In this document: positions 16,749-27,894 of the stretch, in pieces
Layout of the letters: the number at the start of each line of letters is the position of its first letter
How positions within the stretch are numbered: the stretch's first letter is position 1
Source of the DNA: Nocardioides sp. zg-1308
Lineage (GTDB): Bacteria > Actinomycetota > Actinomycetes > Propionibacteriales > Nocardioidaceae
NCBI RefSeq assembly: GCF_013155375.1
Contig: NZ_JABJQY010000002.1
Coordinates: 496,001-560,000 of the forward strand
Direction of reading: 5' to 3'
DNA: 64,000 bases
The notes under the pieces: model-generated
Told to the model about the DNA's origin: nothing
Databases searched by the model: none
What the model saw: the letters and a program-made list of their open reading frames with translations, nothing else
Made by a program: the position numbers and the translations under genes

Positions 16749-18104
16749 TCAGCGCGCGGCCGGGCCGCCTCGCAGCACCCGCCGGGCGAGCTCGGCCTGG
16801 CTGGCGGACAACAGCTGCTCGGGGACGATGACCGGGGCGCGGCCCTCCACGACGAACGTGTAGGTGAACATGTCGGGCATCGGCGGCGTGCCCGTCGTCG
16901 GGGCCGTCACCACGGCCTCGTCGACCAGCGCGCGCAGGCCCGGCTCGACGGTGTCGTCGAGGTCGACCTCGACCGACTCCGTACGCCCGGCGAAGCCGCC
17001 GCTGCGCTCGACACGGAGCCGGCCCGCCGGCGCCCCCGCGGGCACCGGCTGCTCCGCCGGGGTCGACGCACCCGTCGGCGCCGCCGGCTCCACGCCGACC
17101 TGCGCCCACGCCTGCCGCACCGCGTCGGCGTGCTGCCCGGCGACCGCGACGGTCGCCGCGGCGAAGGTGGCGAAGTCGGAGTCCGTCGGGACGTCGCCGC
17201 TGACGAGGGCGTCGTACCAGATGCGGCCGGCGCCCTCGATCGTGCGGCCCCCGATCGCCACCGCGGCGAGCTGGAAGGTCTTGTTGGGGATCCCGGAGTT
17301 GAGGTGGACGCCGCCGTTGTCGTTGGAGGTCTCGACGTAGTCGTCCATGTGGCCGACCTGCGGGTCGGTGCCGAGATCGGGGTCGTCGTAGGCCGTGCCG
17401 GGAGCGGCCATGTCGCGCAGCGCCCGGGCCTGCACCGACGGCAGGAAGAGGCCCTCGCCGATGAGCCAGTCCCCCGCGTCGGCCGTCTGCTCGAGCAGCC
17501 ACTGCTTGAGGCAGGAGGCGAAGGCGTCGGCGACGGACTCGTTGAGCGCGCCCGACTGGTCCTGGTAGGCCAGGCCGGCGGTGTGCTCGATGACGGCGTG
17601 GGAGAACTCGTGGGCCAGCACGTCGACCGGCCTGGTGAAGCGCTCGAAGACCCGGCCGTCCCCGTCGCCGAAAACCAGCTGCGTGCCGTCCCAGAAGGCG
17701 TTGTTGTAGGCCTCGCCGTAGTGGACGGTGATGCTCACCGTGGCGCCCGCGTCGTCGTGGGAGTCGCGCTGGAGGGCCTCGGCGAACATCCGGAGCGTCT
17801 GCTCGATCCCCGTGGCGGCCTCGTCGACCGCCGTGTCGCCGGTCGCCGGCTGGTCCGCCTCTCGCGCCGGCGTGCCGGGCAGGGTCGTCGTCGATCCCGC
17901 GTCGTGGACGATCCAGTCCGGTCCCGTCGCCACCTCCGCGCCGGCCGTCGGTGTCGAACGCGCCTCGAGGGCCCGCCGCGCCCGGAGGGCCTCGTCGTGC
18001 GCCGCAGCCTCGGGTCCGTCGACGCGCTCGACGAGCCAGGGCGGGATGAAGGTGCACCGAGGTGCCGCGCCAACCAGGTCGGCGGAGGTGTCCCGAGGAG
18101 TCAT
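16749..18104 (-). CDS. M4 (thermolysin/protealysin-like) zinc protease with C-terminal emfourin-like domain
   Basis: The 451-residue protein lacks a signal peptide, as in protealysin-like M4 enzymes. A short N-terminal part with PPWLVERV fits a protealysin propeptide. Catalytic residues are intact: HEFSH (His165, Glu166, His169), third zinc ligand Glu189 in ALNESVAD, and proton-donor His267 in NGGVHLNSG. After a Pro/Ala linker (about 335-360) a domain starting [12 protein letters not shown] and containing FTYTFVVEG resembles emfourin, the protealysin inhibitor normally encoded as a separate neighbouring gene. The gene is divergent from typA. The protease assignment is firm; the inhibitor domain is by motif recall. 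Confidence 0.85.
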   Translation of the reverse strand: MTPRDTSADLVGAAPRCTFIPPWLVERVDGPEAAAHDEALRARRALEARSTPTAGAEVATGPDWIVHDAGSTTTLPGTPAREADQPATGDTAVDEAATGIEQTLRMFAEALQRDSHDDAGATVSITVHYGEAYNNAFWDGTQLVFGDGDGRVFERFTRPVDVLAHEFSHAVIEHTAGLAYQDQSGALNESVADAFASCLKQWLLEQTADAGDWLIGEGLFLPSVQARALRDMAAPGTAYDDPDLGTDPQVGHMDDYVETSNDNGGVHLNSGIPNKTFQLAAVAIGGRTIEGAGRIWYDALVSGDVPTDSDFATFAAATVAVAGQHADAVRQAWAQVGVEPAAPTGASTPAEQPVPAGAPAGRLRVERSGGFAGRTESVEVDLDDTVEPGLRALVDEAVVTAPTTGTPPMPDMFTYTFVVEGRAPVIVPEQLLSASQAELARRVLRGGPAAR

Positions 18105-18296
18105 GGGACAGGTCTACCGCCTCGCTCCGACACCCGGTAGGCCCGCCACCCGCCGGACAGGCCGTCCTCCGGCGTCGGCCCCTCGCTCACGAAGTCTCGA
18201 TCTGACGCTGCGGCCACTAGACTTCTTGGCGCTGCGGCCCTGCTGGCCGCGCCCGGCCCCTGTGGCCGCCTCGTCTCCGCCCCGGAAGGCCCCTGC

Positions 18297-20189
<1,893 letters not shown>

Positions 20190-20199
20190 CCGAGGCGTC

Positions 20200-20868
20200 G
20201 TGACCTCCCGCCCCGACCAGCCAGCCCGTCCGCACGACGACGCGCTCGCCGGGCGGCTGGCTGCGTGGCTGGAGGGTCTCGGCCTCGCCGAGCAGCTCGG
20301 CGCTGCCGGGCTGCCGACCTACGAGCGCGACGAGGCGGGGGTCGTGCGCTGGCACGAGCCGGCGACCGGCGAGCCCCTCGACGCCGAGCGCCTCGAGGAC
20401 CTCGACCGGCAGCTGCGCTCGGTGGGTGACGACCCGACGCACGGGGTGCCGGTGGAGCTGGTGCGGCTGCGGCGCGAGGGCCGCGTCCGGGCGGCGCTGC
20501 TCGACGGCGGCTGGTCGTCCTACGCCGAGGTGGGCCGGATGCGAGGCGTCTCGGAGAACGCGGCCAGGTTCGCGCTGCACAAGGCCGCGGGGCGCCGTAC
20601 GGTCCTGCTGGTGCAGCACCAGGGCGAGACCCTGGTGCCGAGGTTCCAGCTCGACGACACCGGGGAGGTCCGCAGCGAGCTGCTGCCCGTCCTCGAGCCG
20701 CTGCTGGCCGCGGGCATCGACCCGTGGCGGGTGTGGGCCTGGCTCACCACTCCGGCGGCGCTGCTCGGCGGTGACGTGCCGCACGAGGTGGCCCGCGACC
20801 CCGAGGAGCTGTCGGTGGTGCAGCGCGCCGCCGTCGCGCTGGCCGAGCGGGCTCGCACGACGCGCTGA
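20200..20868 (+). CDS. HTH protein with MbcA/ParS-like C-terminal region
   Basis: Protein of 222 residues starting at a GTG 10 bases after typA. The central WSSYAEVGRMRGVSENAARF looks like a helix-turn-helix. The C-terminal part (ELLPVLEPLLAAGIDPWRVWAWLTTP-type helices, described in pieces) resembles the toxin-binding antitoxin domain of MbcA/Xre-ParS proteins, where a W..L.TP..LGG pattern is common. No RES-domain toxin gene adjoins it, so it may be a solitary DNA-binding protein instead of an antitoxin. Co-transcription with typA is likely. Function is not assigned. Confidence 0.65.
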   Translation: MTSRPDQPARPHDDALAGRLAAWLEGLGLAEQLGAAGLPTYERDEAGVVRWHEPATGEPLDAERLEDLDRQLRSVGDDPTHGVPVELVRLRREGRVRAALLDGGWSSYAEVGRMRGVSENAARFALHKAAGRRTVLLVQHQGETLVPRFQLDDTGEVRSELLPVLEPLLAAGIDPWRVWAWLTTPAALLGGDVPHEVARDPEELSVVQRAAVALAERARTTR

Positions 20869-20905
20869 CCTGCGGCCCCCTCCGGTGACGGAGGTGGCCC
20901 GCAGG
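20869..20905. terminator. Bidirectional hairpin terminator
   Basis: CCTGCGG (20869-20875) pairs with CCGCAGG (20899-20905), and inside it CCTCCG-GTGA-CGGAGG forms a second perfect stem. The element sits directly between the convergent HTH and metalloprotease genes. Confidence 0.75.
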
Positions 20906-20922
20906 CGCGTCGCCCCACGCGG

Positions 20923-23900
20923 TCAGTCGGTGACGACCGCGACGCCCTCGACCCGGACGGGGCCGCGAACCACGACGAGGCGCAGCTCGCCGGTGCGGGT
21001 CTTGCGGAGGTCGACCTTGCGCAGCGCCTGGGAGCGGTTCTTGCCCCGCAGGTTGACCGTCTTGATCCGCTTTTGGCCGACGTAGACGTTGAGCAGCGCC
21101 GGCTGCTTCGTCGTCGTCACCACGAGCACGACCCGCGTCGCGCGCCGCACCTTCTTCGACAGCTCCGCTCCGCGGTCCTGCGAGGCGACGTAGTCGTTGC
21201 CGTAGGCGTTGCGGTCCTTCACCCGCGTCCAGCGACCGGACTGCCGGAAGGCGCCGTCGTCGTGGGGACGCGTGAACGTCCGGCGCTCCGGGGTCGCGTC
21301 GGCGACACCGGCCGCGTTGACCGCGGCGACGACGAGCTCGTGGGTGCCGGGCTTGGCCTTCACCGTCAGGGACCCGTCCGCGCAGTCGACCTCCTTGCCG
21401 TCGAGCGTGCACTCGAAGGTGGCCGGTGCGGTGGAGCTGCCGAAGCGGAAGCGCTGCTTGCGCTCCAGCACGATGGCTCCGTCCTTCGGGCCCCTCTCGA
21501 CGGTCGTCTCCGGGCTCGGGACGGCGGCGAGCTTGAACGAGGCGTCGTTGACGTCGAAGAAGTAGTTGTCGACCGCCTCGATCTTGATGCGTACGTCGCC
21601 GCTGGTGACGTTGGGCATCGTCAGCCGCTCGGACCCGTCGTTGGGCGTGCTGGCCGCGAGCACGGTGCCGAACGTCGCCCCGCCGTCGGTCGACAGCGAG
21701 ACCTTCACGCTGGCCGCGAGCCGCTGGGTGTTGTTGACCGCCCAGGTCACCGGCACCGTGGCGCCGCCCGGGACCGTGGTCCCGGCCCCGGCCTGGGAGG
21801 TGACGAGGAACGGACCCGCGCCGGGGTCGATCCCGAGCGTGACGTCGTCGTGCGCCAGCCCCCCGCCGTTGGGGAACAGGTCGCGCGCCGTCAGCCGGAA
21901 CCTGATCGCCGGTGTCGTGTTGCCGAGGCTGCCGAGGTACTCGGCCCCGGGGAGGAACTCGGAGTAGCAGTCGAGGAGCGTGTCGGGCAGCTGCCGGTTG
22001 GGCAGGCCCGTGGCCGGCGGGCAGCTGCCCGTGGCGGCGTTGGTGTTGCCGGCGAGGATCTGCGCCATGTCGGGGAACACCCGCGTCGGGCTGCCGTCGG
22101 CGAGATTGATGCCCGGCGACGGGGACTTCAGGCTGTCCTCGTCGCTGACCACCGCGTCGTCGCCGAAGACGCGGAACAGCGGACCGTAGACCTTGCGGTT
22201 GTCGGGCAGGCTGGTGCCCGAGCCGAAGTCGGCCTGCTCCCAGAGGTAGACGAGCGGGTCGCCGTCGGCGTCGGTGCCGGACCCGGTCAACGCGAACGGC
22301 GTGCGGATCGGGATCGTCCTCGCAGCGGGCGCCGTCACCACCGGCGCCGTGTTGTCGGCGAGCTCGTCGGTCTGCGGCAGGTCGATGCCGTTGTTGTCGG
22401 CCGGCCCGCCCTTCTCGGTCTCACCGACGAACCCGCTGACGCCGGCGCTGCCGCTGGCCACCGTCAGCGGCGGCTGGTCGAGGTCGGAGGGCCCGCCCTC
22501 GAAGAACATCCGCGGCTCCTCGTTGAAGATCACCTGGAAGCCGCGGTCGTCGATCGGCTCGACCAGGGGGTTGCCGTCCTCGTCGGAGTTGAACACCTCG
22601 TCGTAGCCCCACTGGGCGATCGACACGTCCTGGCCGGTGAGGGTCTCGACGGCCGCCTCGACGCCCGCGTTGGTGTAGTCGGTGCCGCGGGTGAGGGTGA
22701 TCGGACCGGTGGCCCCCGGGAAGTCGAGGGTGATCGACTCGCCGTCGGCGTCGAAGCCGCGCAGCGACACCGTCTGCACCTCGATGACGTTGTAGGGCGT
22801 CGACTGGACGGCCTCGACCTCGTCGACGGTGAGGAAGGAGAAGTAGGGGTCGGTGTGCGGCTGCAGGTCGTCGCGTCCGCAGATGCCGGCGTAGGCCATG
22901 ACCGACGAGCCCGACCCCGGCTCGACCGAGGCCTCGGAGATGTTGTCGGCGCAGTTGCCGGCCGCTCCGTTGAAGGTGTGGTTGCCGCCGAACTGGTGCC
23001 CGATCTCGTGCGCGACGTAGTCGATCGCGAAGAAGTCGCCCTTGGGCTCCGCCAGCCCGGTGCAGCCGCCGCCCTTGTAGTCGCCGCCGACGACGCCGAG
23101 GTAGGCGACGCCGCCGCCGTCCTTGCCGAGCGCGATGTGGCCGACGTCGTAGCTGGAGGCGCCGATGAGCTGGCCCAGGACGGTGCGGTTCTGGCCGAGC
23201 GTGAGGATCGTGCAGCCGTCGAGGTCACCGGGGAGGTCGTCGTCCTCGGTGGTGGGGTCGCCCGGGTCGGCGACGTCGAAGCACGGGGCGGAGCCGCACG
23301 GTCCGTCGGGGCCGGTGGCCTCGGCCTCGGTGTCGAAGTTGAGCTTGTCGGTCTCGTTGACGAGGCGCAGCTCGGTGGCCAGGTCGTCGTTGTAGATCTG
23401 GTTGACGCGATTGATCAGCGTGACCTTCTCGGCCAGCACGTTGTCGGTGCCGAAGTAGGCCGCGTAGGACGGGTCGCTGGTGAGGGCGAGGCGGTAGAAG
23501 TGGCGGTCGACGCGCCTGCCGGCGTCCGCGTCCTTGGCCTGCGCCGCACGGACGGTGTCACGCAGCGCGGTGATCTCGCCCTCCGTGCGCTCGCGCTGCG
23601 GAGCCGGCAGGTCGGCGGAGAAGTAGCTCAGGTGCGCGGTGGAGCCGCGGCGGTTGTAGGCCGGGTCGACGTACCAGTCGCTGCGGCCACCGGGCGTGCG
23701 GACGAAGGCGTGGAAGCCCATCGGCGTGATGTCGAGCGCGACGGTGGCGCGCGGGTCGTCCACGCCGCGTCCCGACCAGGTGCGGATCTCGGGGTGCGCG
23801 CCCGCGAGCCCCGACTCCATGCGCTGGGTCTGCTCGACGCGGAAGGCCTGCAGGGAGCCGTCCGGGGCAGGGATCCGCACCACGGCGGAACCCTCGCCGG

Positions 23901-24117
23901 CCGGGAGCTCGTCGCGCAGCCCCGCGAGGTCGACCCGCGTGGCGGCGTAGGCCTTGGGCTCGACACGGATCTTGGACCCGCTGAGGTCGAAGCCTCGCAG
24001 CGGGGCGAAGGTGCGGTCGTCGGGCGCCGCCGTGGCGACCGGGACGGTCGCGACGAGCACCCCCGCTCCCAGGACGACGACGAGACTGGCGGCGATGCTG
24101 CGGATCCGGTGCGACAT
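20923..24117 (-). CDS. Secreted zinc metalloprotease, reprolysin-like (paralog 1)
   Basis: Exported protease of 1064 residues. A Sec signal peptide (1-31) precedes a propeptide and a metzincin catalytic domain with HEIGHQFGGNH (zinc ligands His370, His374, His380; Glu371) and the Met-turn SSVMAYAG (Met407), so it belongs with M12B-like enzymes. Beyond the protease lie Ig/cadherin-like beta regions (ADGDPLVYLWEQADF, VKVSLSTDGGATF) and a Lys/Arg-rich C-terminal beta domain of about 110 residues. It shares its whole architecture with the upstream neighbour gene, so the pair arose by tandem duplication. GAGGAG lies 5 bases before the ATG. It may degrade extracellular protein for nutrition. Confidence 0.9.
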   Translation of the reverse strand: MSHRIRSIAASLVVVLGAGVLVATVPVATAAPDDRTFAPLRGFDLSGSKIRVEPKAYAATRVDLAGLRDELPAGEGSAVVRIPAPDGSLQAFRVEQTQRMESGLAGAHPEIRTWSGRGVDDPRATVALDITPMGFHAFVRTPGGRSDWYVDPAYNRRGSTAHLSYFSADLPAPQRERTEGEITALRDTVRAAQAKDADAGRRVDRHFYRLALTSDPSYAAYFGTDNVLAEKVTLINRVNQIYNDDLATELRLVNETDKLNFDTEAEATGPDGPCGSAPCFDVADPGDPTTEDDDLPGDLDGCTILTLGQNRTVLGQLIGASSYDVGHIALGKDGGGVAYLGVVGGDYKGGGCTGLAEPKGDFFAIDYVAHEIGHQFGGNHTFNGAAGNCADNISEASVEPGSGSSVMAYAGICGRDDLQPHTDPYFSFLTVDEVEAVQSTPYNVIEVQTVSLRGFDADGESITLDFPGATGPITLTRGTDYTNAGVEAAVETLTGQDVSIAQWGYDEVFNSDEDGNPLVEPIDDRGFQVIFNEEPRMFFEGGPSDLDQPPLTVASGSAGVSGFVGETEKGGPADNNGIDLPQTDELADNTAPVVTAPAARTIPIRTPFALTGSGTDADGDPLVYLWEQADFGSGTSLPDNRKVYGPLFRVFGDDAVVSDEDSLKSPSPGINLADGSPTRVFPDMAQILAGNTNAATGSCPPATGLPNRQLPDTLLDCYSEFLPGAEYLGSLGNTTPAIRFRLTARDLFPNGGGLAHDDVTLGIDPGAGPFLVTSQAGAGTTVPGGATVPVTWAVNNTQRLAASVKVSLSTDGGATFGTVLAASTPNDGSERLTMPNVTSGDVRIKIEAVDNYFFDVNDASFKLAAVPSPETTVERGPKDGAIVLERKQRFRFGSSTAPATFECTLDGKEVDCADGSLTVKAKPGTHELVVAAVNAAGVADATPERRTFTRPHDDGAFRQSGRWTRVKDRNAYGNDYVASQDRGAELSKKVRRATRVVLVVTTTKQPALLNVYVGQKRIKTVNLRGKNRSQALRKVDLRKTRTGELRLVVVRGPVRVEGVAVVTD

Positions 24118-24187
24118 GCGTGCTCCTCAGTGGCGGTGGACGCAGCCTAGGGCCGCTCACCGACAGGGCGCCATACCTCCCGACGCG

Positions 24188-24226
24188 GACCGCCCTGCCC
24201 CCGACAGGATCGGGAGCAGGGCGGTC
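24188..24226. terminator. Hairpin between the two metalloprotease genes
   Basis: GACCGCCCTGC (24188-24198) pairs perfectly with GCAGGGCGGTC (24216-24226), with an inner CCGA/TCGG pairing. It follows the stop of the second metalloprotease by about 20 bases on the minus strand, suggesting the two proteases are separate transcription units. Confidence 0.75.
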
Positions 24227-24247
24227 GTGGGCGGTCGTCGTACGCGG

Positions 24248-27200
24248 TCAGCGGGTGGTGGTGATCGCCACGCCCTCGATGCGGACCTGCTTGTCCTCGG
24301 CCACCACGATCCGGAGGTTCCCGGAGGTCGCTCCGTCGAGGTCGACCGTGCGCACCTGCTTGGTCCTGCCCTTGCCGCGCAGCGCGAACGTCTTGACCAG
24401 GTCACGGCCGACGAAGACCTCGACCGGGCCGGACGTCCTGCCGGTGCTCACGACGAGGCTCACGCTCGTGGCCCGGCGCAGCCGGTGCGACAGGGTCGCG
24501 CCCTGCTGCCGGGAGCGCGCGTAGTCGCCGCCGAAGGCCTTCGCCGAAGCCACGCGCTTCCAGGCCCCCCGGCTCTTCAGGGCACCGTCGTCGAGCGGGA
24601 CGGTGAAGGTGCGCGTGACCGGGGTGGCGTCCACGTTGCCCGCGGCGTCGACGGCGGCGACGGACACGACGTGCGTGCCCGCGGACGGCTTCTTGACCTT
24701 GAGCGTGTCACCGCAGGCGATCGGCGCACCGTCCAGCGTGCACCTGAAGGTGGCCGGCGACTCGGAGGAGACCAGGCCGAACCGCGCCGTGCGCTTCAGC
24801 AGCACCGACCCGTCGGCCGGACCTGAGCCGATCGACGTGCTCGGCGCCGTGGTGTCGCCCGGGCCACCGGTCACGACCACCGTGAACGTGCGCTCCACCG
24901 GGTCGTTCGACCCGTCGGAGATCGTCACCGTGACGGGATAGGTCTCGGCAGCAGCGGTGACCTTGCCCCGCACCGCCCAGCGTGCCGTGGCGGGACGGAC
25001 CCCGTCGGCGGTGGCCTCGACCCGGTCCAGGGTCAGCCCGGTCGGCAGTCCCGACGCGGTGGCGCTGATGCTGTCGGCGTCCACGGCGCCCGTGGTGGCC
25101 GACAGCTCCACGGCCGGGCTCACGCCCTGGCCGTAGGCCGCGGTCGTGGTGGTGGCGCCGGGGCCGTCGACCGACAGCGAGGGCCGGATCGAGAAGTCGG
25201 CGTTGTTGATGTCGAAGAAGTAGTTGCCGACCGCCTCGATCTTGATCCGGGCCTGCGTCGTCCCGTTGTTGGGCCAGGTGACCGGCGCGCTGCCGTCGTT
25301 GGGCGTGCTCTCCACCAGCACCGTCGGGAAGGTCAGCCCGCCGTCGGTCGACAGGCTGATCCGGACGTCGGGTGCCATCGTCGGCGCGTTCGTGCCCGCC
25401 ACCGTCCAGGTCACGGTCTCGGTGCGACCGGCGACCGCGGCTCCGGGCGTGTTCTTGGAGTTCACCAGGAACGGGCCGGCGGCCTTGTCGAGGGTGAGCT
25501 TGACGTCGTCGTAGGCGTATCCGCCCGCCTCGGGGTCGAGGTCGCGAGCGGTGAAACGGAAGTTGAGCGACGGCTCGGTGTTGCCGGCCGCTGCCGACCC
25601 GACGTACGCCGCCGTGGGCAGCCACTCGGCGAAGCACTCCACCACGGGCACCGGCACGTTGCTCGCACCGCCGGTCGCCGGCGGCGCCGGCATCGGCGGG
25701 CACTCACCGCTGACGTTCGTGTTGTTGGCCGCGATCTGCGCCATGTCCGGGAAGGTGCGGCTGGGGTTGCCGTCCGCGATGTTCTCCCCGGGCGACTCGA
25801 TCTCGAGCGTGCCGGCCGGCGTCACCGGGGCGTACGCACCGAAGATGCGGAACAGCGGGCCGTCCGCCTTGGCCTGGCTGCCGAGGCGTACGCCGGTCGC
25901 GCCGCCCCTGTCGTTCTGCTCCCAGATGTGGACCAGGGCGTCGCCGTCGGGGTCGGTGGCCGAGCCGGTCAGCGTGAACGGCGTCCGGATCGGGATGGTC
26001 CTGTCCGCCGGCGCCGTGGCGACGGGTGCCCGGTTGGCCGTGGTCGTGACCTGCCAGCCGGCGTTGTCGATGGGGCCGCCCTTGGCGGTCTCGCCGACGA
26101 AGCCCGAGGCGTCGCCGCTGGCGACGGCCACCGAGAGCTGCGGCTGGTTGCCGCCGGCGAGGCCGGGGCCGTTGAAGGTCACCTGGAAGCCGGCGTCGGT
26201 GAGGTCGCCGGACCCGCCGAACGCGGCCACGGTGACGGTGCCGGCACCGGTGACGGCCTCGATGGCCGCGTCGATGGCGGCCGTGGTCCAGGTCGTGCCC
26301 CGGACGATGGGCGCGGTGGTCTGGCCGTTGAAGGTGAGGGTGATCGACTCGCCGTCCGTGTCGAAGCCGCGCAGCGACACGGTCTGCACCTCGTTGATGG
26401 CGGGGCGCGGGGTGAGGACGTAGGTGGTGAGGTCGGTGATGCTGCGCTGCGAGAAGTACGGGTCGGTGTGCGGCTGGAGGTTGTCCTGCTGGCAGATGCC
26501 GGCGTAGGCCATCACCGAGGTGCCCGAGCCGGGCTCCCACGGCGAGCCGTTGCGGTTGCCGCCGCAGTTGTACTCGGTCCCGTTGAAGGTGTGCGGACCA
26601 CCGAACTGGTGCCCGAGCTCGTGCGCGACGTAGTCGATGGCGAAGAAGTCGCCCTCGGGCGTCGGCAACCCGGTGCAGCCGGCCGCCTTGCGGTCGCCAC
26701 CGACGACGCCCAGGCCGGCGATGCCGCCGCCGTTGACGCCGAGGGCGACGTGGCCGACGTCGAAGCTGGACGCCCCGACGAGCTGGCCGAGCACGATGCG
26801 GTTGCGGCTCAGGGTGGAGCTGCCGCAGCTGGTGAGCTGGGCGGGGGTGAAGCACGCGGCCGCGCCGCACGGCCCGTTGGGCTCGGTCGCCTCGGCGGCC
26901 GTGTCCAGGTTGAGGGCGTCGGACTCGTCGATCAGCAGCATCCGGATCGCCAGGTCGTCGTTGTAGATGTGGTTGACCCGGTTCATCAGGGTCACCTTCT
27001 CGCTCAGCACGTTGGCGGTGCCGAAGTACGTCGCGTACGACGGGTCGTTGAGGAGGGCGAGGCGGTAGGTCCGCAGGCTCACCGCGGTGCCGGGCGCCTC
27101 GCCGGCGGCCTGCTCCTGGGCGAGGTCCTGGTGGAGGTCGTGGTCGAGCTCGGGCTCGACGAGGCCGCGCTGCGGCGCCGGCACGTCGCTGCCGCGGTAG

Positions 27201-27763
27201 GAGACGTAGAGGCTCTGGTCGCCGTTGTAGGCCGGGTCGACGTACCAGGCGGCCTTCTCACCGGCTCCGCGCACCGAGGCGTGGAAGCCCGTGCGGGTCA
27301 GGTCGAGGCGGATGGACGCGGTGGGGTCCTCGACCCCGCGACCGGCGTACGTCCGGAGCTCGGGGTGCGCGGCGGCGAGGCCGTCCTGCATGACGGGCGA
27401 CTCGGTGACGGCGAACTCCACGAGCTCGCCGGTCGGCGCCGGGACACGCACCACGACCGGGTCGGCGGAGGCGTCATCGGCGGGCGCCTGCTCGAGCCGC
27501 TGCGCGATCGCGGGGCGGTCGAGGGTGTAGGCCTCGTAGGCACGCGGCTGGACGCGGGCGTCGTTGCCGCCCTTCGCGCCGCGCTGCTGCTCGTTGGTGG
27601 AGGTCCAGTAGTCGTCTCCGGCTGCCGACGGCGCGGCTGGCGACGAGGTGGCCGGGGCGGTGAACGCCTGGAGGCCGGTGGCCGTCAGGACGACGGCGAG
27701 AGAGGTGGCGGCGATGGCGGCGGCTCTGCGCTGCGCCCGCCGGAGGGCGCGAGGGTAGGACAA
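24248..27763 (-). CDS. Secreted zinc metalloprotease, reprolysin-like (paralog 2)
   Basis: Larger sister of the downstream protease, 1171 residues. After an export signal (about 1-45) comes a propeptide, then HELGHQFGGPH (His381, Glu382, His385, His391) and a Met-turn TSVMAYAG. C-terminal to the catalytic part it shows the same beta-domains plus an extra immunoglobulin-like segment with TTTAAYGQGVSPAVELSA, which accounts for the added length. The start is a TTG with GGGAG upstream; no ATG nearby gives a signal peptide. Both paralogs end in a basic beta-rich domain, possibly for wall or polysaccharide binding (inference). Confidence 0.9.
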   Translation of the reverse strand: MSYPRALRRAQRRAAAIAATSLAVVLTATGLQAFTAPATSSPAAPSAAGDDYWTSTNEQQRGAKGGNDARVQPRAYEAYTLDRPAIAQRLEQAPADDASADPVVVRVPAPTGELVEFAVTESPVMQDGLAAAHPELRTYAGRGVEDPTASIRLDLTRTGFHASVRGAGEKAAWYVDPAYNGDQSLYVSYRGSDVPAPQRGLVEPELDHDLHQDLAQEQAAGEAPGTAVSLRTYRLALLNDPSYATYFGTANVLSEKVTLMNRVNHIYNDDLAIRMLLIDESDALNLDTAAEATEPNGPCGAAACFTPAQLTSCGSSTLSRNRIVLGQLVGASSFDVGHVALGVNGGGIAGLGVVGGDRKAAGCTGLPTPEGDFFAIDYVAHELGHQFGGPHTFNGTEYNCGGNRNGSPWEPGSGTSVMAYAGICQQDNLQPHTDPYFSQRSITDLTTYVLTPRPAINEVQTVSLRGFDTDGESITLTFNGQTTAPIVRGTTWTTAAIDAAIEAVTGAGTVTVAAFGGSGDLTDAGFQVTFNGPGLAGGNQPQLSVAVASGDASGFVGETAKGGPIDNAGWQVTTTANRAPVATAPADRTIPIRTPFTLTGSATDPDGDALVHIWEQNDRGGATGVRLGSQAKADGPLFRIFGAYAPVTPAGTLEIESPGENIADGNPSRTFPDMAQIAANNTNVSGECPPMPAPPATGGASNVPVPVVECFAEWLPTAAYVGSAAAGNTEPSLNFRFTARDLDPEAGGYAYDDVKLTLDKAAGPFLVNSKNTPGAAVAGRTETVTWTVAGTNAPTMAPDVRISLSTDGGLTFPTVLVESTPNDGSAPVTWPNNGTTQARIKIEAVGNYFFDINNADFSIRPSLSVDGPGATTTTAAYGQGVSPAVELSATTGAVDADSISATASGLPTGLTLDRVEATADGVRPATARWAVRGKVTAAAETYPVTVTISDGSNDPVERTFTVVVTGGPGDTTAPSTSIGSGPADGSVLLKRTARFGLVSSESPATFRCTLDGAPIACGDTLKVKKPSAGTHVVSVAAVDAAGNVDATPVTRTFTVPLDDGALKSRGAWKRVASAKAFGGDYARSRQQGATLSHRLRRATSVSLVVSTGRTSGPVEVFVGRDLVKTFALRGKGRTKQVRTVDLDGATSGNLRIVVAEDKQVRIEGVAITTTR

Positions 27764-27894
27764 GGACTGCTCCCGAGAGGGTCGAAGGGTGGCTCCAGCC
27801 CCTGTGACCGCTGGTGACAGTGGGATGGAAGCGTCAACCTAGATCCGCTCGCCCGGATTGGGAAGACGTCCACGTCCCATCGGGTGGGGCCCCG

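Noticed and set aside
16729-16760. Direct repeat CTCAGCGCGCGG occurring twice at the M4 gene end
   Set aside because: Only two short GC-rich copies, one being the stop region; easily chance, no mobile-element features.
20200-20868. A toxin-antitoxin pair next to typA
   Set aside because: The antitoxin-like gene has no adjacent RES or other toxin ORF; it is followed directly by a terminator and a convergent protease gene.
21073-24150. Thousand-codon frame opposite metalloprotease 1
   Set aside because: Antisense shadow; the minus strand has a signal peptide, HExxHxxGxxH and Met-turn, the plus strand has nothing recognisable.
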